NCBI RefSeq assembly: GCF_003862495.1
Contig: NZ_RRCH01000010.1
Coordinates: forward strand, 1-64,000
DNA: 64,000 bases
Source: Halocatena pleomorpha
Lineage (GTDB): Archaea > Halobacteriota > Halobacteria > Halobacteriales > Haloarculaceae
Reading direction: 5' to 3'
In this document: positions 8,345-17,314 of the stretch, piece by piece
Layout: each line of letters opens with the position of its first letter
How positions within the stretch are numbered: position 1 is the first letter of the stretch
Notes under the pieces: generated by a model
Databases searched by the model: none
Told to the model about the DNA's origin: nothing
Seen by the model: the letters and a program-made list of their open reading frames with translations, nothing else
Program-made: the position numbers and the translations under genes

Positions 8345-8893
8345 TCACTGGTCGAAATACCACAGCACACCGATAACGAATATCGAGAAGAGACCGCCCA
8401 CGAGGAACATTAACACCGAATCGACCATGAAGAGTTGCGAAGTGGCCGCTCCAGCTTTGTTCACGCTGAACAGGAAGCTGAAGAGAGTGCTCACCCCGGC
8501 GAGCACGACGACCGCACCGAGCGCCCGGCGAAGAAAATCCCGGAGACGAAGCCGGTCGGACTTGCGGCCAGCAAACAACACCACCGCTTCGTTCGCCGGC
8601 GCGTACACAGTCATCTCCGTTCCTTTCTCCGAATAACCGACGCCGGACGGCTCGATGAGTTCCGCGTCCTCTAGCTTTCCCAAATGATAGTGGACGTTCT
8701 GTAATGACGTATCGATCTCGTCTCGGATCTCTGTGGGCGTCGATGGCTGCTCGTAGATGATCGATAGCACTTTCCGTGTCGTCGAGGCCGTCAGCGTCTC
8801 AAAGGCCTCCTCCGCCGCCTCATTATCGAGACCGAGAACGCGCGGCTCGTTTGGGGTCGATTGTGTCTCCCCACGTAGCGGCAACAAACTCAT
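8345..8893 (-). CDS. ArsR-like winged-helix regulator with two C-terminal membrane helices
   Basis: A 182-residue protein. The N-terminal part (about 22-100) is a winged helix: SIIYEQPSTPTEIRDEIDTS is the HTH, followed by QNVHYHLGKLEDAELIEP as recognition helix and wing. The C-terminus has two hydrophobic helices (about 121-142 and 155-178). DNA-binding proteins with membrane anchors of this type are common in haloarchaea; their signals are mostly unknown. The ATG at 8893 (MSLLPLRGE) is chosen because relatives begin with a similar MSLLPL segment; an alternative at 8917 adds 8 residues. Nested dyads lie just upstream (8927-8972), a likely self-regulatory site. Confidence 0.8.
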   Translation of the reverse strand: MSLLPLRGETQSTPNEPRVLGLDNEAAEEAFETLTASTTRKVLSIIYEQPSTPTEIRDEIDTSLQNVHYHLGKLEDAELIEPSGVGYSEKGTEMTVYAPANEAVVLFAGRKSDRLRLRDFLRRALGAVVVLAGVSTLFSFLFSVNKAGAATSQLFMVDSVLMFLVGGLFSIFVIGVLWYFDQ

Positions 8894-8926
8894 CAAATAA
8901 CTGTATATCGTCATCACCCATGATCG

Positions 8927-8972
8927 TTTTGATGTTTCAAACTTTCATTTGATACATTCAGCCCGATCAAAA
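8927..8972. promoter_or_regulatory. Nested inverted repeats upstream of the ArsR-like gene
   Basis: ATGTTTCAAA (8932-8941) and TTTGATACAT (8948-8957) are complementary at 9 of 10 positions, separated by 6 nt. They are flanked by a second dyad, TTTTGAT (8927-8933) and ATCAAAA (8966-8972). The site lies 34-79 nt before the ATG at 8893 of the minus-strand regulator. This is typical of an operator; binding by the adjacent regulator is an inference. Confidence 0.45.
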
Positions 8973-9272
8973 TCGACGGTCACGCTCGGGAAGCGGTCGG
9001 GAGAGAGAACGCAGCCAGTGGCGGAAAAAGAGGGCAAAGAACACCATTCCACCGACCTGCGCTGCAAGGAGTATGTACGTAGCAACCGTGATGGACGACA
9101 CGAATCCTCCCATGATGCTCACAAACCCGACCGCACAGACAATCGAGAGTACCCCTGCCCGACTGTTGCGGGTCCGCACTGATTCGAGCGCGAACCCAAT
9201 ACACAACGTGAACAATCCCGTCCCCAAAAATAGCGAGTCGAGAGTGAGGGTCACAAACAGGAAACTGAACAT
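8967..9272 (-). CDS. Small integral membrane protein, unknown function
   Basis: A 101-residue protein with three hydrophobic segments (about 1-28, 40-60, 64-84) and a short Arg-rich cytoplasmic tail (RHWLRSLSRPLPERDRR). It lies just upstream of the ArsR-like membrane regulator on the same strand, about 74 nt away, and could be co-transcribed. I do not recognise the family. The composition and long open frame support a real gene. Confidence 0.6.
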   Translation of the reverse strand: MFSFLFVTLTLDSLFLGTGLFTLCIGFALESVRTRNSRAGVLSIVCAVGFVSIMGGFVSSITVATYILLAAQVGGMVFFALFFRHWLRSLSRPLPERDRRF

Positions 9273-9663
9273 GTGTGCTGGATCTTACCGAACCCTAATA
9301 CCAGTTCCGGATTTCGCTGCTTCTAAGCGCTCTACCGACACGTTCGTGCTTGATCGATGTTCATATCGTGTACCAGCTCATCGTTTCTGTTACTACCGTA
9401 TATCTGTCAGATGGTTGGGTGTATATGGGAAGATTTTCTCACTCACTGTCTCCTTCTCGATCTTTACTGACTCTATGGTTCCAACCGTAATTCACCAGAA
9501 ATAGATGGATGACTCGGACTGGATAGCAGTGATCAGTAATGGATAGATGTCTCTCAGCAGTATCAATCGGATTTCGATCTAGCTCCCCTCATCCATTTAT
9601 TATCTTTACTGATGGCCAGGAGATAGAGATAAAGTAAAGTAGTAGGCGACGTACATCCATACG
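9273..9663. other. Intergenic region upstream of glpABC
   Basis: 391 nt without a convincing gene. It is AT-richer than the surrounding genes and must hold the promoter of glpABC and of the minus-strand membrane protein. TATA-like words are seen at about 9594-9601 (ATTTATTA) and 9628-9634 (GATAAAG). The repeated word GGATAGATG-like (near 9502 and 9540) has no clear meaning. Confidence 0.6.
9604..9639. promoter_or_regulatory. Inverted repeat before glpA, candidate operator
   Basis: CTTTACT (9604-9610) and AGTAAAG (9633-9639) are perfect 7-nt complements, 29 nt apart centre to centre, about three helical turns. They end 24 nt before the glpA start, where a leaderless promoter's TATA box would sit, so a bound regulator could block transcription. 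Which regulator is unknown. Confidence 0.4.
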
Positions 9664-11358
9664 ATGGTAAATGCTCCGACAGTGCTCGTAATCGGAGGTG
9701 GTTCAACCGGGTGTGGGATCGCCCGTGATCTCGCAATGCGGGGGTTCGACATCACGCTCGTGGAGAAAGGCAACCTCACAAACGGGACGACCGGGCGGAT
9801 GCACGGGTTGCTTCACAGTGGCGGGCGGTACGCCGTCGCGGATCAGGCCAGCGCCAAAGAGTGTATCGCGGAGAACCGTATTCTCCGCGACATCGCCAGC
9901 CACTGTGTAGAGATGACCGGCGGGTTGTTCGTCCAGCGACCCGAGGACTCCGGTGAGTATTTTCGGAACAAGCTACAGGGCTGTCGTGAGTGTGACATTC
10001 CGACAACCGTGCTTTCGGCCGCGGAAACCAGAGCGAAAGAGCCGGCGTTAGCCGAGGATGTCGAACGGTCGATCGCCGTACCGGACGGGGCGATCGATCC
10101 GTTTCGGCTCTGTGTCGCCAACGCTCTCAGTGCCCAGCGACACGGGGCGCGTATCGAGACGCACGCGGAAGTCACCGATGTTCTGGTTGAAGACGACACG
10201 GTGGTCGGGTGTAACGTGCGTCATCACACCGGACCGGGAAAGCGCACACATCGAGCGCCGGGAACGACCGAAGAGATCCGTGCAGACTACGTCGTGAACG
10301 CCACCGGGGCGTGGGCCGGCCAGATCGGTGAACTGGCTGGAGTCGATATCGAGGTTCGCCCCTCGAAAGGAGCGATGGTGATCATGAACGTTCGGCAGGT
10401 CGATACGGTGATCAATCGCTGCCGTCCCAAAGGCGACGCGGACATCATCGTGCCCCACGAAACGACGGCGATCCTCGGAACAACCGACAAGGAGGTGGAC
10501 GATCCGGAAGGGTATCCCGAAGAACAGTGGGAAGTCGATCTGATGATCGATGAGCTATCGGAACTGATTCCCGTCCTTCGTGAGTCTCGGTCTATCCGCT
10601 CGTTTTGGGGCGTTCGGCCGTTGTACGAACCGCCAGGAACGGGGACGGCGGATCCGACGGACATCACGCGGGATTTCTTTTTGCTTGACCACGAGGAGCG
10701 TGATGGACTGGCGGGGATGACCAGCATCGTCGGCGGGAAGTTCACTACCTATCGGCTGATGGCCGAACGGATCTCTAATCACGTGTGTGAACAGTTCGGG
10801 AGCAAGGCCGACTGTCGGACCGCAGAGGAACCGTTGCCCGGCAGCGAGGACTTCGAGGTGCTCCGAGACCACATGGAGGCGTTCGGACTCCGATCCCCGA
10901 TCGGCCGCCGGAGCACCCAGCGGCTCGGTAGTCGCGCCGAGGAGGTGCTGACGACCGACGGTCCCAACCCCGTGCTGTGTGAGTGCGAGGCGGTAACGCG
11001 CGCGGAGATACAGGACGCGATCGATCAGTCTGGAACGGACCTCAACGCCGTCCGCATCCGGACCCGTGCCTCGATGGGCAACTGTCAAGGTGGGCTGTGC
11101 TGTCACCGGATGGCGAACGAACTCCACCCCGAACACGAGGAGCCGACCGTTCGGACGGCGCTCGATGAACTGTATCAAGAGCGTTGGAAAGGACAACGAC
11201 ACGCTCTGTGGGGTGAGCAGCTCTCACAAGCGATGTTGAACCACGTGCTTCATGGAACGACAATGAATCGTGACCACGACCCTGCGCGACAGGAGACGCT
11301 GGATTTCGACGCCTTCGACACGGGTATCGAACGAACGAGGGCTTCGGATGGCGATTAG
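9664..11358 (+). CDS. glpA: Anaerobic-type glycerol-3-phosphate dehydrogenase subunit A
   Basis: A 564-residue flavoprotein that oxidises sn-glycerol 3-phosphate to dihydroxyacetone phosphate. The N-terminal FAD-binding motif [15 protein letters not shown] is at residues 9-23. The substrate domain includes [13 protein letters not shown] and the second FAD region [15 protein letters not shown]-terminal BFD-like [2Fe-2S] domain holds [12 protein letters not shown] and the [12 protein letters not shown] cluster (about 438-485). It is the first gene of glpABC and overlaps glpB by 11 nt. In haloarchaea this operon is induced by glycerol; the upstream region carries a candidate operator. No glpK is in the window. 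Confidence 0.95.
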   Translation: MVNAPTVLVIGGGSTGCGIARDLAMRGFDITLVEKGNLTNGTTGRMHGLLHSGGRYAVADQASAKECIAENRILRDIASHCVEMTGGLFVQRPEDSGEYFRNKLQGCRECDIPTTVLSAAETRAKEPALAEDVERSIAVPDGAIDPFRLCVANALSAQRHGARIETHAEVTDVLVEDDTVVGCNVRHHTGPGKRTHRAPGTTEEIRADYVVNATGAWAGQIGELAGVDIEVRPSKGAMVIMNVRQVDTVINRCRPKGDADIIVPHETTAILGTTDKEVDDPEGYPEEQWEVDLMIDELSELIPVLRESRSIRSFWGVRPLYEPPGTGTADPTDITRDFFLLDHEERDGLAGMTSIVGGKFTTYRLMAERISNHVCEQFGSKADCRTAEEPLPGSEDFEVLRDHMEAFGLRSPIGRRSTQRLGSRAEEVLTTDGPNPVLCECEAVTRAEIQDAIDQSGTDLNAVRIRTRASMGNCQGGLCCHRMANELHPEHEEPTVRTALDELYQERWKGQRHALWGEQLSQAMLNHVLHGTTMNRDHDPARQETLDFDAFDTGIERTRASDGD

Positions 11359-12595
11359 CGATGACGTGATCGTCATCGGTGGAGGACTCGCCGGAAGCAT
11401 GAGCGCGTTGTCGGCGGCAAAGGCTGGTGCGTCCGTTCGTCTCATTTCCCACAAAGAGAGCACGCTCCGCCACGCGAGCGGTCTCATCGACGTACTCGGC
11501 TACCCCACTGAGGGTGACCAACCGGTTGTGAATCCGTTCGATGCACTGGACGAGTTGCCCGACGAGCATCCGTACACCGTCGTCGGAGAGTCCGGGATTC
11601 GGGAGGGTCTCGCACTGTTCGATGAGATCACGGGCGATCTGTACGCCGGTACCCACACCGACCGGAACGCGCTCGTGCCGACCCAACAGGGAACGGTCAA
11701 ACCGACAGCGCGGTATCCCCGATCGATGGCCGCCGGGATCGGAAACGACCGGGAGACGCTGCTCGTGGGGTTTGAATCGCTCCCTGACTTCGACGCACCG
11801 TTGGCTGCCGACCATCTTGAAGCTGTGAACGTTCCGTTCGCGTCCCGTGGGGTGACGGTTCCGTTCCCTGCAGATCTCAGGGTCGACGCGAAATACACCC
11901 GATTTGCGACGGCACTCGAACGCGAGGAAACGACGGCGGCACTCGCTGAGACGGTCGAATCTCATCTCGACGGAGCTGAACGCGTCGCGTTCCCGGCGCT
12001 GCTAGGCAGGGATAACGACGGGTCGGTCCGATCCAGCCTCGAATCTCACCTTGGGGTCTCCGTCTTCGAACTCCCCGGCGGGCCGCCGAGTCTCCCCGGA
12101 CTTCGGCTGGTGGATCGACTGTCCGAGGCGTTGGACGCGGCTGGCGTACACCGTTCTACCGGCGTTCCGGTCGTCGGCCGCGAAACTGCGGGGGATCGCG
12201 TCAGCTCGGTGCTCGTCGATCGCGGAAATCACACTCCTCATCCCTACCACGCGTCGGAGTTCGTGCTCGCCACGGGGGGACTCGTCGGGAAAGGGATCGA
12301 CTCCGACAGAAACGGTGTTCACGAACCGATCTTCGATTGCCACGTCCCCCATCCGAAGGATCGATACGACTGGTTCTGCGGAGACGCCTTCGGGGATCAC
12401 CCGTTTGCCCGCTTCGGTGTCGTTTCGGACGGCGAACTCCGGCCAGTCGACGCACAGGGCACCGTCGAACACGAGAATCTCAGAGCCGCGGGAAGCGTCC
12501 TTGGTGGCGCGAATATCGCGGCCGAAAAATCCGGCAGTGGAATCTCACTCGCAACCGGCGCACTCGCAGGACGACTCGCAGCCGAGGCGATCTGA
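11348..12595 (+). CDS. glpB: Anaerobic glycerol-3-phosphate dehydrogenase subunit B
   Basis: A 415-residue flavoprotein subunit with an N-terminal dinucleotide fold ([18 protein letters not shown], residues 7-24) and a C-terminal FAD-associated segment ([19 protein letters not shown]) near 380-400. GlpB couples GlpA to GlpC and passes electrons toward the membrane quinone. The ATG at 11348 lies inside the last codons of glpA (11-nt overlap) and is directly followed by the nucleotide-binding motif. The longer frame from 11270 would only add residues read from glpA in another phase. Translational coupling in the operon is likely. Confidence 0.93.
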   Translation: MAISDDVIVIGGGLAGSMSALSAAKAGASVRLISHKESTLRHASGLIDVLGYPTEGDQPVVNPFDALDELPDEHPYTVVGESGIREGLALFDEITGDLYAGTHTDRNALVPTQQGTVKPTARYPRSMAAGIGNDRETLLVGFESLPDFDAPLAADHLEAVNVPFASRGVTVPFPADLRVDAKYTRFATALEREETTAALAETVESHLDGAERVAFPALLGRDNDGSVRSSLESHLGVSVFELPGGPPSLPGLRLVDRLSEALDAAGVHRSTGVPVVGRETAGDRVSSVLVDRGNHTPHPYHASEFVLATGGLVGKGIDSDRNGVHEPIFDCHVPHPKDRYDWFCGDAFGDHPFARFGVVSDGELRPVDAQGTVEHENLRAAGSVLGGANIAAEKSGSGISLATGALAGRLAAEAI

Positions 12596-12598
12596 CCC

Positions 12599-13915
12599 AT
12601 GAGCAACGACCAACACACTGACCACGATCGACTATCGAGCGAACAAACGGCAGAGGTGGCTACCGCCGAAACGACCGTACCGCCGAGCGATGAACGGACG
12701 ACGGATCTCCGCCCGGGCGCGGATAACTGTTACAAATGCACAGCGTGCGATACGTCGTGTCCAGTTGCCGAGGTGGACGACGAATTTCCCGGACCGAAGT
12801 TTCAGGGACCAGAGCAGTGGCGACTGAAACGATCGGAGGACACGGACATCGACGACTCGATCATGTCCTGTTCGAACTGTATGCGGTGTGATAGTGCTTG
12901 TCCATCAGGTGTCCCGTTGAGCCAGATGCACAACACGGCCCGAGGCGAGTACGTTGAGGGAATGAGCAAGCTGTCACGGGAGTACGTGCGCAACCGAATC
13001 CTCGCCAACTACGGGCGACTCGCGCGTCTCGGGAGTCGTGTACCCCGATTGACAAACTTCGTGATGGGCAACCGCGTGACGAAGTGGTTCAACGAGCAGC
13101 TGCTCGGTATCACGAGCGAACGGGAGTTTCCCGCGTTCGCCACACAAACGTTCCGGGAGTGGTACGACGAACGCGGCGGGTCGAAAATCGAAAGCGAGGA
13201 CCGACGAATCGCGTATTTCCACGGCGATTACTCGAACTTCAACACGCCAGAAGTCGCAAAGGCGTTGGTGCGCGTGTTCGAGTCGTTTGGCTATGAGGTC
13301 GCCGTTCCCGAGCAGCGGTGTTCCGGAACGCCGATGTTCGCAAATGGGATGCTCGAAGACGCCCGTCGGGCCGCCGAGTTCAACGTCCAGACCTTTTCGA
13401 AGTTGATCGATGAGGGGTATGACATCGTCTGCTCGTGTACCTCCTGTTCGATGGCGCTCCGACAGGAGTATCCCGAGCTGTTTGACTTCGAAGATACCGA
13501 ACTGGTTGCCACGCACACCTACGAGGCGATCGAGTATCTGCGTCTCCATGAAGATCTCGACGAAGCGATCAGCGAGACCGAACTCGAAGACGAGCCCGCG
13601 CTGGCCTACCACGCCCCGTGTCACGCTCGTAATCAAGGACTTCACCGGCAGGCTCTCGAACTGCTCGACGAGCTTGAGGGTGCCACGATCGAGGACGTTG
13701 GTGATTCTTGTTCTGGAATCTCCGGCACTTACGGCTGGAAAGAAGAGAAATACGACTACTCGATGGAGATTGGCGAAGAGATGTTTGAGGAGATGGAGGA
13801 CGCTGCGGGAACTACCGGACTGACGGAGTGTCCAACCTGTGCGATGCAGATGGAACACGGCACCGGCTACGAGATCAACCATCCACTCGAACTGATCGAG
13901 AAAGCACTGGTTTGA
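12599..13915 (+). CDS. glpC: Anaerobic glycerol-3-phosphate dehydrogenase subunit C (iron-sulfur)
   Basis: A 438-residue iron-sulfur subunit that passes electrons from GlpAB to the quinone pool. Two ferredoxin-type [4Fe-4S] motifs are seen, CYKCTACDTSCP near residue 44 and CSNCMRCDSACP near 91, then two Cys-rich CCG domains (CSCTSC near 279, and HAPCHARNQGLH plus TECPTC further on). The first ~40 residues are acidic and probably disordered. It starts 3 nt after glpB, so the three genes form a compact operon. Confidence 0.93.
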   Translation: MSNDQHTDHDRLSSEQTAEVATAETTVPPSDERTTDLRPGADNCYKCTACDTSCPVAEVDDEFPGPKFQGPEQWRLKRSEDTDIDDSIMSCSNCMRCDSACPSGVPLSQMHNTARGEYVEGMSKLSREYVRNRILANYGRLARLGSRVPRLTNFVMGNRVTKWFNEQLLGITSEREFPAFATQTFREWYDERGGSKIESEDRRIAYFHGDYSNFNTPEVAKALVRVFESFGYEVAVPEQRCSGTPMFANGMLEDARRAAEFNVQTFSKLIDEGYDIVCSCTSCSMALRQEYPELFDFEDTELVATHTYEAIEYLRLHEDLDEAISETELEDEPALAYHAPCHARNQGLHRQALELLDELEGATIEDVGDSCSGISGTYGWKEEKYDYSMEIGEEMFEEMEDAAGTTGLTECPTCAMQMEHGTGYEINHPLELIEKALV

Positions 13916-13970
13916 TACGCCTCCCAGTGAGCGATGTCGAGAAGCAACGTCGATTCACCAATTACACCAG

Positions 13971-14188
13971 GTGCGGCTCGAAGACCATGTCTACGAACGT
14001 ACCAAATCGAAAAAATATGACGACGAATCGTTCAGTGAGGCCGTCGAGCCCTCATCGAGAGGCAGTCCCTCCGGCAGCTCCAAGCTGTCTTCGATGGGGA
14101 GCAGGTAGCTGAAACGCACAAGACTGTTGAAGCCACCGACCAGAACGACCGCGAAGCGTCCAGTAATGTTTGGGAACAGCGCGGATAA
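13971..14188 (+). pseudogene. Frameshifted VapB-type antitoxin remnant
   Basis: From GTG 13971 the frame reads VRLEDHVYERTKSKK then YDDESFSEAVE. This matches the DNA-binding N-terminus of haloarchaeal VapB-like antitoxins (pattern xVRLexxVYERixxxKxxdESFSEAiexL). The frame then drifts and ends at 14108. A shift of one base near 14050 restores a continuation, LIERQSLRQLQAVFDG followed by EQVAETHKTVEATDQ, to a stop at 14188, which resembles the toxin-binding C-terminal half. No proper ATG start and no vapC follow. I conclude it is a decayed antitoxin. The family assignment is from memory of the motif. Confidence 0.6.
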
Positions 14189-14344
14189 CCATCGACGCGA
14201 GTTTCGTTCTCAGTGTCACTGTCGCTTCGAGAACAGCCTCGCCGTCCTCGAAACGTACCGGTAGATCCGGCCAGAAGGGCATCGCACGCCCGACAATCGG
14301 GCCACAACTGAACGTTTAACCCGCGATCGAAAGAAAGACGAGAC

Positions 14345-15292
14345 ATGCAGACGCACATCGTTCCGGTCGGGTTTGACTACGATCGGCTTATCGCGCCGCT
14401 CGTCCGGGATCAACTCGACGTGAGTCGGGTCATCCTCCTCGAAGGCGCTGTCGGAAGCGAGGCCAACGTAGAGTATTCCCAACGTCTCGCTGAGAAGCTC
14501 GAAACGGATTTCAGAAACCTCCTCGGAGCACAGACGGAGCGCTTTGTCATCGAGGACGTGTACGATTACGACACCGCTTTCGAACAGGCGTACGATCTCA
14601 TCAACGAGGAACTCGATGGCGAGTCGACAGACGCCGGTTCGGAACCGTCGGCTGACCAGCGAGAGGTGTGGGTCAACGTCTCCTCAATGCCTCGAACAGT
14701 CAGTTTTGCGTTTGCGACAGCCGCTCACTCCATCATGGTTGAGCGTCAGAGCGACCGCGAGCGCATCCATACCTACTACACCGTGCCCGAGAAGTATCTC
14801 GAAACCGAGCTCGCTGAAGAACTCCGCAATGGGATCGATCTGCTGTCGGAGATCAAGACATCGGAGGTGGCTGACGAGCGCATTGATGAGTGGATGTCCG
14901 ACGCCCGCACGATGCTTGATGAGTTCGATAAACGAGGGACGACGATCGGCGCGAAACGTGTCGGTGACGGTCATATCCTCGAACTCCCCGTGGCGTCGTT
15001 TTCGAACGTCAAACCGTTCGAAGAACTCATCCTCTTTACGCTCGGAGAACACGGCGAGTTCGAAAGCGTTTCCGAGTTGGCCCAAACGCTTGCACGCGAT
15101 CTGAACGAGGAGTACACCAACAGCTTCCGGTCGAAAGTGATCTACAACGTCGACCGACTCGGTCCCGGCGGGAAAGGCTACATCGAACAGGAAGAACAGG
15201 GCAAATCCTACCGCACGCGACTCTCCCGGATCGGTGCGCTGTGGGTCAGGTCACACGCTGACGAAAACGACCCGAGTGATTCTGCGATGTGA
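14345..15292 (+). CDS. HFX_2341-type (DUF6293) predicted transcriptional regulator
   Basis: A 315-residue protein. The N-terminal half (about 1-150) reads as a Rossmann-like alpha/beta sensor: the first strand MQTHIVPVGFDYDRL, a helix, the strand RVILLEGAV, then EVWVNVSSMPRTVSFA around 110-130. This layout is reminiscent of CARF/Csa3-like ligand-binding domains. The C-terminal third (about 215-305) has a winged-helix pattern: EELILFTLGEHGEFES, helices, then the KGYIEQEEQGKSYRTRLS wing. This agrees with haloarchaeal DUF6293 proteins. Its ligand is unknown. It stands alone after the antitoxin remnant. The fold is inferred from strand/helix pattern. Confidence 0.7.
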   Translation: MQTHIVPVGFDYDRLIAPLVRDQLDVSRVILLEGAVGSEANVEYSQRLAEKLETDFRNLLGAQTERFVIEDVYDYDTAFEQAYDLINEELDGESTDAGSEPSADQREVWVNVSSMPRTVSFAFATAAHSIMVERQSDRERIHTYYTVPEKYLETELAEELRNGIDLLSEIKTSEVADERIDEWMSDARTMLDEFDKRGTTIGAKRVGDGHILELPVASFSNVKPFEELILFTLGEHGEFESVSELAQTLARDLNEEYTNSFRSKVIYNVDRLGPGGKGYIEQEEQGKSYRTRLSRIGALWVRSHADENDPSDSAM

Positions 15293-15426
15293 ATCTTTAT
15301 CAACTGGGTCATTCCGTCAGCTCTCTGTAAGTCGGTCGTTGCGCTCCGACTGACGTTCGCTGTTGAACGCTACAAACTCATGAATCGCAACGCCGTTCGG
15401 TGCAGCGGTCTTAGCGATCTCGACCA

Positions 15427-16134
15427 TCACGCGAGTTTTTTCACACGTACCGATAGTGCGAGAAACGTCGGACCTATTGTCAACACCACCGCTCCGGCGG
15501 CTGCCACCTGCAGCGCGGTGACGCCAAGCCACGGTGTCGCGTCTGGAACAGGCAGTATCGTGTGGTGTGGATCACCAACGATCGGATAGAAGTAATCCAC
15601 GAGGAGATCCGCCGTGTACCACGCCACCGCGACCGCGACCGCGCGGACGGGGAAGTCGGCGTACCGGTGGAGGACGAACGCCTCAACCACCATCAGCAGG
15701 TGGCTCCAAAAGAGGAAATTGTACATCGCAGGAGAGAGATATCCCCACGCCGGGAAGAACGCTAACAACACGTACGGCGTCCACAGTCCGAGCTTGATGC
15801 AGCCGAAAAACGCGAGTGCATTCATGATCTCGCTCTCCCGGCCGAGTTTCCAGAGCGCGATGCTACAGGCGATGAACAACGTCCCAGCGGGGCTGTCAGG
15901 AACGAACGGCCACATCACGACTGGTGTCATGGCAAACTGTGGCCAGTAGTACCAGAAGCCAAACGCCGTTCCGAGCAGATTGATCCCGACCACGAGCCAC
16001 GCGAGCCGCAACCCGAGGTCTTCGATCGGCTTGGGAACCGGCGTGACGTACCACGGAAGGTCCTCTCGTGGGGGAAGTCCCGCAGAAGACCGCAAGCGGT
16101 CGTACCAGCCCGCTACCGCGTCGATGATTGCCAT
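15427..16134 (-). CDS. DUF1405-family multi-pass membrane protein
   Basis: A 235-residue protein with a soluble N-terminal 35 residues, then about six hydrophobic segments. The pattern (LPWYVTPVPKPIEDLGLR, then WPFVPDSPAGTLFIA, then SHLLMVVEAFVLHRYAD) is that of the DUF1405 family. These are conserved in Bacillus and haloarchaea but have no assigned role. ATG 16134 gives MAIIDAVAGWYDRL; a GTG at 16146 would add four residues. It is divergent from pdxS. Confidence 0.75.
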   Translation of the reverse strand: MAIIDAVAGWYDRLRSSAGLPPREDLPWYVTPVPKPIEDLGLRLAWLVVGINLLGTAFGFWYYWPQFAMTPVVMWPFVPDSPAGTLFIACSIALWKLGRESEIMNALAFFGCIKLGLWTPYVLLAFFPAWGYLSPAMYNFLFWSHLLMVVEAFVLHRYADFPVRAVAVAVAWYTADLLVDYFYPIVGDPHHTILPVPDATPWLGVTALQVAAAGAVVLTIGPTFLALSVRVKKLA

Positions 16135-16197
16135 ATTAGTAGACACCTTTTCGTGCCCACACCTGTGTCTTCCGTCGTGGGATCGCTATCAATACTC

Positions 16198-16236
16198 CCC
16201 CACGCGCTGCCCACTCAGCACTCCTGTGGCGTGGGG
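16198..16236. promoter_or_regulatory. Inverted repeat in the divergent DUF1405/pdxS promoter region
   Basis: CCCCACGC (16198-16205) and GCGTGGGG (16229-16236) are perfect complements separated by 23 nt, between two divergent starts (16134 and 16292). A TATA-like TTAAGTA at about 16262-16268 suits pdxS at leaderless distance. The repeat could be a shared operator; purely inferred. Confidence 0.35.
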
Positions 16237-16291
16237 ACCAGTGACAGGCATAGACAGACCGGTTAAGTAGGTCCGGGACCGTGCTCAATAT

Positions 16292-17200
16292 ATGAACGGC
16301 ACAACAGATATCTCGGAGCTAAAGCGCGGCACTGATCTGGTCAAACGCGGATTTGCGAAAATGCAGAAAGGCGGTGTCATCATGGATGTCGTCACCCGTG
16401 AACAGGCTCGGATCGCGGAAGACACCGGTGCGGTCGCAGTCATGTCGCTCGAAGCCGTTCCTGCCGACATCAGAAAGCGCGGTGGTGTCGCACGGATGGC
16501 CGATCCCGGTGCGCTTGATGAGATCATCGACGAAGTTTCGATTCCGGTGATGGGGAAATGCCGGATCGGCCACACCAAAGAGGCCCAGATCCTCGAAGCG
16601 AGCGGGGCAGACATGGTCGACGAAAGCGAGGTTCTCACCCCAGCCGATAACGACTACCACATCGAAAAGGAGTCGTTCACCGCCCCGTTCGTCTGTGGCG
16701 CGCGCAACCTTCCCGAAGCACTCCGTCGGATCGATGAGGGTGCTGCGATGATCCGAACCAAGGGGGAAGCAGGCACTGGCGACGTCAATCAGGCAGTTAC
16801 CCACCAACGCGCCATCAAAAGTTCGATCCGGGAGATCGAAGGGAAAACCCCTGAGGAACGAGCAAAGTGGGCCAGAGAACACGAAGCGCCCGCCGATCTC
16901 GTTCACGAAACCGCAAAGCGGGGCCGTCTCCCCGTTGTGAATTTCGCTGCCGGTGGAATAGCGACGCCGGCCGACGCAGCACTCATGATGTACCATGGCT
17001 GCGATGGCATTTTCGTCGGTTCAGGCATTTTCGGCGCGGAAGACCCCGAGGCGATGGGCCGCTCGATCGTTGCGGCTGTTAACAACTGGGACGATCCAGA
17101 ACGACTCGCAGAGATCGCAACCGGTGTCGGCCGAGGGATGAAAGGGCAGTCGAACGTCCAAATGAGTGACGAGGAAAAACTGCAATCTCGCGGAAACTAG
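16292..17200 (+). CDS. pdxS: Pyridoxal 5'-phosphate synthase lyase subunit PdxS
   Basis: A 302-residue TIM-barrel enzyme that makes PLP from ribose 5-phosphate, glyceraldehyde 3-phosphate and ammonia delivered by PdxT. Signature segments are [13 protein letters not shown] (catalytic Asp/Lys region), [42 protein letters not shown] and [15 protein letters not shown]. The length is typical. pdxT is not adjacent. Four or more PLP enzymes in the window (aminotransferases at 32626 and 46388) would use its product, but no operon link exists. Confidence 0.95.
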   Translation: MNGTTDISELKRGTDLVKRGFAKMQKGGVIMDVVTREQARIAEDTGAVAVMSLEAVPADIRKRGGVARMADPGALDEIIDEVSIPVMGKCRIGHTKEAQILEASGADMVDESEVLTPADNDYHIEKESFTAPFVCGARNLPEALRRIDEGAAMIRTKGEAGTGDVNQAVTHQRAIKSSIREIEGKTPEERAKWAREHEAPADLVHETAKRGRLPVVNFAAGGIATPADAALMMYHGCDGIFVGSGIFGAEDPEAMGRSIVAAVNNWDDPERLAEIATGVGRGMKGQSNVQMSDEEKLQSRGN

Positions 17201-17314
17201 CCGACCGCCCGAATGCGATCCTGCACAAAGCTATCGATAATATATTCATACAGGTTGTGTCATGATATAACATACCAACGAAAGTTAACGTATCCGTCTC
17301 TGTAATCAGCGCAC

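Noticed and set aside
11042-11965. A 307-codon minus-strand frame across the glpA/glpB junction
   Set aside because: Antisense to two certain genes and Arg-rich; no family features.
12974-13882. A 302-codon minus-strand open frame opposite glpC
   Set aside because: It mirrors the third-position GC bias of a certain glpC gene, has no recognisable features and ends inside the operon.
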